A DNA stretch of 64,000 bases. It comes from Eupeodes corollae (taxonomy: Eukaryota > Arthropoda > Insecta > Diptera > Syrphidae). The notes beneath the pieces are model-generated. The model searched no databases, was not told the origin of the DNA, and saw only the letters and a list, made by a program, of their open reading frames with translations. The translations under genes and the position numbers were made by a program. This document shows, piece by piece, positions 55,848 to 64,000 of this stretch. Numbering within the stretch: position 1 is the stretch's first letter; every line of letters starts with the position of its first letter. The stretch covers positions 50,602,421-50,666,420 of the forward strand of contig NC_079148.1 of assembly GCF_945859685.1 (NCBI RefSeq). Direction: 5' to 3'.

Positions 55848-56050
55848 TACGAGTAATGTTGTCAGGAATGAAGGGGACCTACGAATCCGAACGGCTGATT
55901 TGGGAAAGCAATTTTTACGACACGAATTACTCTTCGAGAGCCTGTCAATTCCTCGCAAGAGGCAGTACCTGTGGAAAAAATTTAAGATGGCACAGGCAGG
56001 GATCAAACCTAAGAGTTCACTGTAAAGGTCCACCACGTCTACCGTAAAAT
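55848..56050 (-). mobile_element. tRNA-derived SINE, 3'-truncated, with a variant head
   Basis: Minus orientation: GTAATGTTGTCAGGAATG, the body (GGGAAAGCAATTTTTACGA, GCCTGTCAATTCCTCGC), and the B box region as CAGGGATCAAACC. The head beyond (56010-56050) is altered: where other copies have the GTC loop and A box this copy has unrelated-looking sequence. The 3' end with GGTGGCGC is missing. Confidence 0.8.
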
Positions 56051-56594
56051 GGGCGCAGTGAGCGCAACGCTTTAACGAACACTCATTTCGAATCATTTAT
56101 CATTTGAAAGTGCTGTTCAAGCTTGTAACTTGCCATGATGATTTGGCATAAGCAACTGAATAGTAAACAAAAGATTTGACAGATGTCACCAAAACAAAAT
56201 GGTCGAAACGGTACCCTTTATACCATTGATTGGCATGTTTAAAGAGGGTGAAATGGGCTTGTTGAAAGTTAAGGGTGTATCAAACATTTGTATGTACAGG
56301 GGAGCAAAACAGTATTGGAAACTGCATTTTTTCGAAATTGTATGCAATTTTGTAAGTTTTTTTTTAAATTATGCATGTTTTTTAAGAACTTAACAAAACT
56401 GCACCTTCTAAACTCAATTTTGCTAACCTTTATTACGCGACAAATAAACGCACCCTCTAAAACACTAAAATTCAGGTAGGAAAGTATTGGGAATACCTAG
56501 TGATCTTTTAACTTTAATTGTTTTTAAAGCACTATTATATTTCAAAAAATCAAATTTAGTGTTTTAACCCACAACCCACAACAAAAAAAACTAA
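56051..56594. other. No gene recognised
   Basis: AT-rich. Frames of 63-64 residues show no motif. Confidence 0.5.
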
Positions 56595-56597
56595 AAA

Positions 56598-57471
56598 TTG
56601 TCTGTCGTTGTAATCTTAATAAAGAACTCCGCAAGGCTCAGCAAAGTTTTATCGAAGGGACATTGTAATCCTTCATTTCTTAAAAAGCCTGATGGAACCT
56701 GGACAACCTCTCCAGCCGAATCTCTTGAGCTAGTGATGAAGACGCACTTTCCGAGTTGCGAGAGTGATAACCCCAAATCACTTGAAACCACAGAGCTAAA
56801 CGTAGTTCATGTAGGGCAAGTCAATTCCGTTATAACCAGAGAAAATATTTTGTGGGCCGTCAATACTTTTTCTCCTTATAAATCCCCAGGCATGGATGGC
56901 ACACTGCCAGTTATGCTTCAAAAGTTGCAAGATGTGGCAGCTCCATGGCTGGAACAAATTTTCAAAGGATGCCTCCTTCTCAAACATGTGCCCATGTGGT
57001 GGAGACAGGTCAAAGTAGTTTTTATCCCGAAAGTGGGTAGGCAAGGTCACGAATCCGCAAAGGATTTCAGATCTATAAGCTTAACGTCTTTTATCCTTAA
57101 AACCTTTGAGCGCATTCTTGATTACCATATTAGAGAAATCCTAGTTGGACGACCTCTCGAAAGCTCTCAGCATGCTTATCTTAAGTGCAAATCTACGGAG
57201 ACTGCCTTCCATGAGGTAGTGCGTACTATAGAACAAACAATTCATTATAAAGAATTAACTCTTGCCACCTTCCTAGACATAGAAGGTGCTTTTAACAAAG
57301 TCCTTACCGGCCACTCTAGGCACTACAATCGCAACAAAACACGTGAGTAGGGGAACACCCCAGGGTGGTATCCTTTCGCCTCTTCTATGGCTTCTGGTCA
57401 TGGATACAATTCTCTTTAAATTAGAGAGATGTGGTGTGAAGGCGGTCAGGAAAGAACACCTCTGTGATTAG
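56598..57471 (+). pseudogene. Reverse transcriptase of the LOA/I-like LINE, YADD deleted
   Basis: 56598-57350 is a 250-residue open frame: ENILWAVNTFSPYKSPGMDG, WWRQVKVVFIPKVGRQGHES, AKDFRSISLTSFILKTFERI, LESSQHAYLKCKSTETAFHE and LATFLDIEGAFNKV. 57286-57471 continues with TIATKHVSRGTPQGGILSPL and FKLERCGVKAV, then RKEHLCD and a stop. In the minus copy GVKAV is followed by AYADDLVLL, so the catalytic site is lost here. Confidence 0.86.
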
Positions 57472-58161
57472 TGAAATCACGAAGTCAGCTTTGAAGAAAG
57501 TTAGCAGCTGGGCCACGAGTTGTGGACTAGGAGTTAACCAAATTAAAACTGAACTGTTGCTCTTTACCACCAAAACTAAAGTACGCTACCTCGACTCAAC
57601 GGTCAAATCCTATCATTGTTTTCAAGTGCAAAATATTTGGGAGTTATACTCGACCCTAAACTAAACTGGAAACTAAATATTGAAGTACGGGTTAAGAAGG
57701 CCTGTGTTGCCTTCTATGCCTGCAGCAAAACTTTCGGCAAAAAGTGGGGACTCCAGTCGAAGACGATTTTATGGACGTACACAGCCGTATTACGCTCAAT
57801 CTTAACATATGGTTCGATTGTGTGGTGGCCTGCTCTTAGCAAAGCCTATAATATTAATAAGCTAAAGAAGGTTCAGGAGGCCATGCGTACTTGCCCAACG
57901 GACGCCTTAAACGTTATTTTGGATCTTCTACCAATCGACCTTTTTATTAAATATATAATTTCCTGCAGCGCTATCAGGCTGAAGGAATCAAATAGCTGGT
58001 TGTCAAAACCTTATGGTCACAGCAACACTACGAAATTGATTCCCTCAGATATTATCTCGGTAGACACTGACTACTGCACTCCTACTTTGAGCCTTAGTAA
58101 GGGTTTTAAGGTTATTTTCCCATCCAGATTGGGAGGAAGACATCGTGTCGATAGATTTTGA
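57464..58161 (+). pseudogene. Post-RT region of the LOA/I-like LINE
   Basis: Two overlapping frames: 57464-57664 (KSALKKVSSWATSCGLGVNQ) and 57616-58161, which is 181 residues with AKYLGVILDPKLNWKLNIEV, TYTAVLRSILTYGSIVWWPA and a long tail that leads to RNase H. Confidence 0.8.
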
Positions 58162-58888
58162 CACAACCATATTTACTGACGGCTCAAAGATGGAGTGCGG
58201 AGTTGGTTCTGGGATCTTTTCTGAGTCCCTAAATGTAGCTAAATCCTTTAGGCTTCCTGACTTTGTTAGCGTTTTTCAGGCTGAACTAAGGGAGGCTTGT
58301 AAGATACTTAAACAAAATCCAAACCAAAACCGAAATGCGGCTATCTTTACAGACAGTCAGGCAGCTGTCAAAGCCATTAATTCAGCCATATCCTCATCTT
58401 AATTAGTCCAGCAATGTCGCGATGAGCTTGCGAGCCTAAATATTAACCTCGGTGTCACCCTGATCTAGGTTCCGAGCCATAGTGGTGTCGTGGGAAATGA
58501 ACGGGCTGACGAGCTAGGCAGGCAAGGATCGGCCCTTCATAGCTCACTTGCGGAAATGGTTAACATTCCTCTTGGTGCTATGAAGGGTAAAATCTTTTCT
58601 ATCTACCAAACTGAATCAAACCGAAGGTTGAGCAATTTACCCAACTGCATTTTATCTAGGAAGATATGGCCCACCTATAATAAAACCCGTACAAACGATC
58701 TTCTATGCATGCCAAGGCAAGACATAGCCAGGACTGTTGCGGTTTGTACCGGACATTGGCCTATAGGAGTTTATGCAGAGAAGTTGGGTATCTCTTACAA
58801 CACCTTTCGCCGTAGTTGTAGTGACCAAAGAGAAAGTGAAACGATAATCCATTTCATCTGCAAATGTCCTGCTTTGGCAAACACTTGA
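58145..58888 (+). pseudogene. RNase H and C-terminal zinc-binding motif of the LOA/I-like LINE
   Basis: 58145-58402: IFTDGSKMECGVGSGIF (D), FQAELREACKI (E) and FTDSQAAVKAI (D). A frameshift and a stop follow. 58490-58888 starts at GNERADELGRQG (last D) and ends with RRSCSDQRESETIIHFICKC, a CxC...H...C terminal motif. All four RNase H acidic residues are present in the fragments. Confidence 0.85.
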
Positions 58889-59141
58889 ATAAAATAGTTT
58901 GGAAAAGCATTCTTTCACGAACTTGATGAGCTATCTGAGACAAAGATTAGAGACCTTATCTTTTTTCTCAATGCGACAAAATGGCTCTAACATTATCGCT
59001 ATGAAGCTTGTCTATCAATCTATCCATTTCAATCAAAGGTCAAACGAGTTTTTGGTATCAAAACGGCGCACTAGATCGCTAATTGGATCTCAGGCTAGGT
59101 TGCCTTGAGATCGCCATTTCTACCTACCTACCTAACCTTAA

Positions 59142-59954
59142 TATGTCCAACTTTATGTCAAATCTAGGAAATAATGATATTGTAAACATTAAAGAACTAA
59201 AACAAGCTATTAGAATCATGTCATATAACGTACACGGTTTAGAGAACAAAATTCTACTCACTCACTTTTTCAGTTATGTAACATCACACGAGATATTTGT
59301 ACTTATAGGAATTTACAAGACGATAAAATAAATCAGTTAAATAAAGACTTTCACACATATTGGAGACCAGCCACGAGAAGTAGCCTTTTTGGAAGAGCAA
59401 GTGGGGGAATGCTTTATGGAATCAAAAAGAGCCTGATCAAAGATGATATACGCCATGATTTTTTAAACGGCGAAAGAGTTGACATCATTAATATTAAAAT
59501 TGATCGCAAAGTGTTAACTCTTTTACCAATGTACCTAAGAACGGCAAACTGGCAAAATGATCTCGAGGCGGCAGTTAAATCCTTTCTTAATGAAAATTCT
59601 TTTGAAAATCTCATAGTTATGGGTGATATGAATGTAAGATTTGGTAATTTACAGCAGGATATCGAGCTTTTTTATGTATCAAGATTTACTGCTAGACTCG
59701 AAATACGCCGTTATAAAGGTATCACTATTAATACAAAAGGGAAAGAGTTTTTGGAGTTTTGCAACGACAACGGGCTCATTATTCTTAATGGCAGAACAAA
59801 AGGAGACGAAGAAGGAAATCTAACTTACGTTAATAATATAGAAGAGTCGGTGAATGATATTTGTGCGGTTTCACAGGATATGCTGATGTTTGTCAACCGG
59901 TTTAATGTAGAAATTTTTTTATGGTCAGATCACTTACCAATAAAACAACACTGA
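59142..59954 (+). pseudogene. Endonuclease domain of the unassigned LINE
   Basis: Frame 59083-59331 supplies ELKQAIRIMSYNVHGLENKI (N-terminal nuclease motif). Frame 59409-59954 supplies ENLIVMGDMNVRFGNLQQDI (catalytic D and N), FNDNGLIILNGRTKGDEEGN-like residues and FLWSDHLPI (SDH motif). One frameshift between them; otherwise well kept. Confidence 0.84.
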
Positions 59955-60104
59955 TAGCGGAACCTGCCCCAACAATCTTTTGCCGAAACTCAAATGGAAT
60001 GAGTACAAAAAAGCAGACTACCAAACAAATCTGAATTTAATCTTCAGCAAGTCAAGATCGAAAAAGAAACAATCGATTTAGCAGACTTAACCAACAAAAT
60101 AAAG

Positions 60105-61191
60105 TTGTCTGCACCCCTTCAAAACAACAATTCAAAAACGTTCAACCCGAAAAACAAGTGGTACAGTTCCGAAAGTGAAATCGCACGAAGAAAAGCTTTC
60201 AAATCCTTCAATGCATTTCGCAAATCAAAAAGTCAAGAGACTAAACTATGCTATTTGAAATATCAACAAGACTATAAAAATGTTTGTAAAAAAAGAATAT
60301 CAGCCAGGCTTTAGAAAGAAATATTCTAAAGTGGATTATATTTATAACTTGGCGTCTATTGCACATATTTAGCTGGCTGAAAAAAAAGAAAGTCTATGCT
60401 TTTTTCGTCGACTTAAAGGCTACTTTTGATAAAATCTCCAGACAACTATTAATGCTCAAGTTACTTGAAATGGGAGTCTCAACTAAATTTGTAAACCTGC
60501 TAGAGTGCATATACTCTGATACTCAATCAGCAGTGTGGACTGGAAGGGAGTTATCGGAGTACTTTGAAACACTATATATCACCTTTACTTTTTGCTTTAT
60601 ATATATATGATCTACATGCGATTATTGAAGGAGGTCTCAATATCGACAGTTTGGATATAAGGTTATTGCTGTATGCTGACGACATGGTGATCTTAGCAGA
60701 GGATGTGGCGGTTTTGCACCGCATGATAGAACCTTTTGAAGAGTACTGCGCCAATTGGAATCTCGAAGTGAATCTTTCAAAATCGGAAATTATGGTCTTC
60801 CGAAATGGTGGCAGGCTATCAAATAGGGAAAAGTGGATTTTCAACGGAGAAGAAATTCGGATAGTACCTTACACTTATGTTGGTGTTCTGGTCATTCCAA
60901 AGATGAGAAGAGAAATACAGCAGCAAAGAACAGTATTTACTCGACATGGCATTGTTTTTTGAGTAAGCAGAATATCAACCTCAGTTCAAAATGAAACTCT
61001 TTTTGGCAGTATGCAGAGCTATTCAAAGTTGTAGTGCACAAGTCTGGGGTTTTGGAAATTTTGATGAAGTGGATAAGCTACAACGATTCTATCTGACAAG
61101 AGTTTTAAAGTTACCATCATGCATTGGACACTACAACACACTGGATTTACACCTTAGATATGTACATTACAAAAGACTATATTTGAATATA
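60105..61191 (+). pseudogene. RT and post-RT fragments of the unassigned LINE
   Basis: Linker 60105-60314 (NPKNKWYSSESEIARRKAFK). RT: YQPGFRKKYSKVDYIYNLAS, AFFVDLKATFDKISRQLL (first Asp), SPLLFALYIYDLHAI, then LLLYADDMVILAEDVAVLHR (YADD intact) and WNLEVNLSKSEIMVFRNGG. 60991-61191 has AIQSCSAQVWGFGNFDEVDK. Frameshifts at about 60355, 60590 and 60965. Confidence 0.83.
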
Positions 61192-61216
61192 AAGGGTGAT
61201 TTTTTTGAGGTTCGGA
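61192..61216 (+). repeat. Left terminal inverted repeat of the mariner
   Basis: Starts AAGGGTGATTTTTTTGAGG after TA. Pairs imperfectly with 62446-62470. Confidence 0.85.
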
Positions 61217-61304
61217 TTTTCATGCATTAGTTTTTGACAGATCACGCGGGATTTCAGACATGGTGTCAAAGAGAAAGATGCTCAGTATGATTTGACATTT
61301 CATC

Positions 61305-62363
61305 ATGAATAGACTTACTAACGAGCAACGCTTGCAAATCATTGAATTTTATTACCAAAATCAGCGTTCGGTTCGAAATGTGTTTCGCGCTTTACGTCCG
61401 ATTTATGGTCTACATAATCGACCAAGTGAGCAAACAATTAATGCGATTGTGACCAAGTTTCGCACTCAGTTTACTTTATTGGACATTAAACCAACCACAC
61501 GAATGCGTACAGTGCGTACAGAAGAAGTCTGTTTCTGAGAGTGTTGCTGAAGACCGTGAAATGTCGATTCGTCGCCGTTCGCAGCAATTGGGTTTGTGTT
61601 ATTCGACCACATGGAAGATTTTGCGCAAAGATCTTGGTGTAAAACCGTATAAAATACAGCTCGTGCAAGAACTGAAGCCGAACGATCTGCCGCAACGTCG
61701 AATTTTCTGTGAATGGGCCCTAGAAAAGTTGGCAGAAAATCCGCTTTTTGTTCAGCGATGAGGCTCATTTCTGGTTGAATGGCTACGTAAATAAGCAAAA
61801 TTGCCGCATTTGGAGTGAAGAGCAACCAGAAGCCGTTCGAGAACTGCCCATGCATCCCGAAAAATGCACTGTTTGGTGTGGTTTGTACGCTGGTGGAATC
61901 ATTGGAGCGTATTTTTTCAAAGATGCTGTTGGACGCAACGTTACGGTGAATGGCGATCGCTATCGTTCAATGCTAACAAACTTTTTGTTGCCAAAAATTA
62001 AAGAACTGAACTTGGTTGACATGTGGTTTCAACAAGATGGCGCTACATGCCACACAGCTCGCGATTCTATGGCCATTTTGAGGGAAAACTTCGGAGAACA
62101 ATTCATCTCAAGGAATGGACCGGTAAGTTGGCCATCAAGATCATGCGATTTGACGCCTTTAGACTATTTTTTGTGACGTCAAGTCTAAAGTCTACACAAA
62201 TAAGCCAGCAACTATTCCAGCTTTGGAAGACAACATTTCCGAAGAAATTCGGGCTATTCCGGCCGAAATGCTCGAAAAAGTTACCCAAAATTGTACTTTC
62301 CGAATGGACCACCTAAGACGCAGCCGCGGTCGACATTTAAATAAAATTATTTTCAAAAAGTAA
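61305..62363 (+). pseudogene. DD41D mariner transposase, three or more disruptions
   Basis: N-terminal helix-turn-helix: MNRLTNEQRLQIIEFYYQNQ, VRNVFRALRPIYGLHNRPSE. A frameshift near 61535 is followed by RRRSQQLGLCYSTTWKILRK. Another near 61750 precedes FSDEAHFWLNGYVNKQNCRIW (first Asp). WFQQDGATCHTARDSM holds the second Asp and LTPLDYF the third, with 41 residues between them (counted from the frame), so DD41D. A stop follows DYFL. The C-terminus continues in another frame (KVYTNKPATIPALEDNIS, RMDHLRRSRGRHLNKIIFKK) to a stop at 62361-62363. A dead copy, but with all catalytic residues. Confidence 0.92.
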
Positions 62364-62445
62364 ATGTCATGGACCAATCTAACGTTTCAAATAAAGAATC
62401 GATGAGATTTTGCAAATTTTATGCGTTTTTTTTTTTTTTAAAGTT

Positions 62446-62470
62446 CTCAAGCTCTTAAAAAATGACCGTT
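62446..62470 (-). repeat. Right terminal inverted repeat of the mariner
   Basis: Complement starts AACGGTCATTTTTTAAGAG, preceded by TA on that strand. Confidence 0.82.
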
Positions 62471-62924
62471 TAGTAGGCTTCCTAAGCAACTTACCAAAAT
62501 CCTCTTAGCACACGAATTTTTAAGATGTTGGATTATTCAATAGGACCGCAATACAAAACAGATGACTTGGAGCCTTGGAGCTAGATGCGATCTTATCTCA
62601 CTCAACGGAAATAGGCATGGAGAAGAAGAAGATATACAAGTTTTCCTAGGAAGGTGTCCCGTACTTAGAGAATTCAGGATAGCACATTTTGAAAAGGCGA
62701 CTCTTTATGTCAATGTCGTAAGTTTTTTTAATTTTTCAACATAACTTTCTTTCAAGTTAAACTCAAAAATGTATAAAAATATTAAGTTGAAAATAAAAAC
62801 ATTTTAATACTACTACTAGTGTTTTAACTTTTTAATCAACAACAATTTTAAGCATCAGAAACTAAAAACAAATCCGAAGTGCCACGAAAATCCGAAGAGT
62901 GAAGTCAAGCTGTAATTATACTAG

Positions 62925-63174
62925 CGCCTAGTGGCTTACAACTCTCAACCATTCATGTGTGCGAGTAACTTTGTTAGGAATGGGGGGGACCTAAAGTCTT
63001 AAGCCGAATCCGAAAGGTTCATTTGAGAAAGCACTTTTCATGGCAAGAATAACTCTTGAAGGATTTGTCAATTTAAGTACTTCAACAAAACTTTTAATGG
63101 CACAGGCGCGATGGAATCCAAGATCTCTGCCATGACAGTCCTAAGCTCTAACCATCACGCCACAGGTAGTACCT
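62925..63174 (-). mobile_element. tRNA-derived SINE, nearly full but lacking the extreme 3' end
   Basis: Minus orientation from GCGCCTAGTGGCTTACAACT through GTGTGCGAGTAACTTTG, GAGAAAGCACTTTTCATGG and GGATTTGTCAATTTAAG to the head (ATGGCACAGGCGCGATGG, CCATGACAGTCC, AACCATCACGCCACAGGTAG). The B box is damaged (insertion of a G and T-to-C changes). The GGTGGCGC end is absent. Confidence 0.88.
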
Positions 63175-64000
63175 TAACATGTAATGAAATCGACAAGGAG
63201 CTCAAAATAAATTTATTCACGGTTCCAAGTATTAAAATAAAAATCGAATACACCTATTTAATAAAAAACAAAACAATGACAGGTCATCAATAACAGGAAT
63301 CTATAATATAATAGTTATAAACTATATCATACAATTTAATTAAAACATATGAGAAAACAAGAAAAATAGTCAGTTTCTCATAAAATATACAAAATTATTT
63401 CCTACCTCAATTTTTTGAATTTGAAATTCAGATTATCGCCAAAAACTATGCTGCAAATTTGAATTGATTTCACGAACCACTCTACCGACACCGACAATAC
63501 CAAACGCGACGCTCTCAAAATTGAAACGGTAAAAAATTTTGTTTTCAAAGAAAAAAAATAATAATAAAAACACAAAATCACTTTTAATTCCTTCGTTTTT
63601 AACAAATAAAACACTTTAAAATTACAAGTATACATAACTTTGTTAATATTTATACTTTCTATTTAATTTATAAAACAAAAATGTAATATTATTTTTTTAT
63701 GTAAACGCGGACCCGATCGCGAAACAAACTAACTCATCGAGAGAATGAACTGCAACTGGAACGGAAACGGAACTGGATTACTGGAACTATTTATCTTCTT
63801 CAATCTTGCAAAGAAAACGAAAAGACTAATATCCGCTAGGCGCTCGATTCGCTTTCGCTGTTCTTTTTTTGGCAGTGTATGTGTTGTATATGGTTAGGCT
63901 AGTGTTAATTGTATGCCGTAAGATTTAAAGAGAAATGAGAAATCTTTTTTTCTCAATTGTTCGACGGAAAAGAAATGGAGGAAATTGAGAAACAAAATGG
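63175..64000. other. AT-rich sequence, then a GC-richer stretch at the right edge
   Basis: 63175-63690 is very AT-rich with no motif. 63700-63870 is less AT-rich and free of visible repeat sequence (CGCGGACCCGATCGCG, then GGAACGGAAACGGAACTGG). It could be the upstream region of a host gene beyond the window; no frame supports this. Confidence 0.35.

Larger units (their letters stand above)
56595..59125 (+). mobile_element. RNase H-encoding LINE (LOA/I-like), plus strand, 5'-truncated
   Basis: Second copy of the family at 16748-19840, in the opposite orientation. Starts in the linker just before RT and runs through RT, RNase H and a terminal CCHC-like motif to a 3' untranslated part ending CGCTAATTGGATCTCAGG and a (CTAC)n-type tail at about 59120-59135. 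The RT catalytic YADD is deleted (GVKAV runs straight into unrelated residues at about 57445), while RNase H keeps its residues. Confidence 0.87.
61192..62470 (+). mobile_element. DD41D mariner-like transposon (rosa type), nested in a LINE
   Basis: 1279 bp between TA dinucleotides at 61190-61191 and 62471-62472. The left end reads AAGGGTGATTTTTTTGAGG and the complement of the right end AACGGTCATTTTTTAAGAG, which is an imperfect terminal inverted repeat. It encodes one broken transposase. TA target duplication, length and TIRs all fit Tc1/mariner. It cuts the LINE reading at 61191 and the LINE resumes after it. Confidence 0.93.
59126..62800 (+). mobile_element. APE-type LINE of unassigned clade, interrupted by a mariner
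   Basis: Begins at the tail of the preceding LINE and reads in order endonuclease (59142-59954), basic linker (60105-60314), RT (about 60295-60962) and post-RT (60991-61191). The mariner at 61192-62470 then interrupts it, and it resumes with FLGRCPVLREFRIAHFEKA near 62640-62700, the C-terminal zinc-motif region. The first RT blocks are missing: the linker ends near 60295 and is followed at once by EYQPGFRKKYSKVDYIYNLA. The 3' end near 62760-62830 has no clear tail. Confidence 0.8.

Noticed and set aside
61305..61538. A separate host transcription factor with a helix-turn-helix domain
   Set aside because: It is the N-terminus of the DD41D transposase, between the left TIR and the catalytic part.

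Overview
The window is AT-rich, has no intact host gene I can recognise, and is mostly mobile-element remains. The families (BEL/Pao, Ty1/copia, several APE-type LINEs, a tRNA-derived SINE, a DD41D mariner, a Tc1-like remnant) point to an insect, most likely a dipteran. DD41D mariners of this kind were first described from a Ceratitis fruit fly. Nearly every element is 5'-truncated, internally deleted, frameshifted or interrupted by another element.

Layout. 1-2631: 3' part of a BEL/Pao retrotransposon with an open pol frame and one LTR. 2632-16547 (copy A) and about 19981-32247 (copy B): two collinear versions of one mosaic. Its order is a CR1-like LINE on the minus strand, an RT fragment, a SINE, an RTE-like LINE, a jockey-like LINE on the minus strand, a Tc1 remnant, 2.9 kb of unrecognised sequence, and a SINE split by a jockey-like LINE. 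Copy A stops at a 200-N gap (16548-16747). The next contig opens with an RNase H-bearing LINE on the minus strand and then copy B. 32248-33585 is unrecognised AT-rich sequence. 33586-37965 is a 4.4-kb hierarchical minisatellite. 37966-40234 is unrecognised. 40235-44760 holds an old LINE/SINE composite, an RTE-like LINE on the minus strand and another RT fragment. 44761-46685 is AT-rich. 46687-48960 is a third copy of the LINE inserted in the SINE head. 49000-50125 is tandem repeat. 50269-51957 is a broken copia element. 52300-54724 is another RTE-like LINE. 56595-62800 is an RNase H LINE followed by a second LINE that carries a nested DD41D mariner. SINE copies lie at 55848 and 62925.

Relationships. 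The SINE has a tRNA-like head and a 3' end almost identical to the 3' end of the RTE-like LINE, which suggests that LINE supplies its retrotransposition machinery. The jockey-like LINE is found joined to the SINE head at or within a few bases of the anticodon-loop position in every copy where a junction survives, although those copies are truncated differently. This suggests a LINE that targets a tRNA-like sequence, and it is the most interesting signal here. The A/B pair is either a real segmental duplication or two haplotypes placed side by side at a contig junction. The gap position favours the second reading. Family names below the level of 'LINE' come from recalled motif patterns, not database searches.
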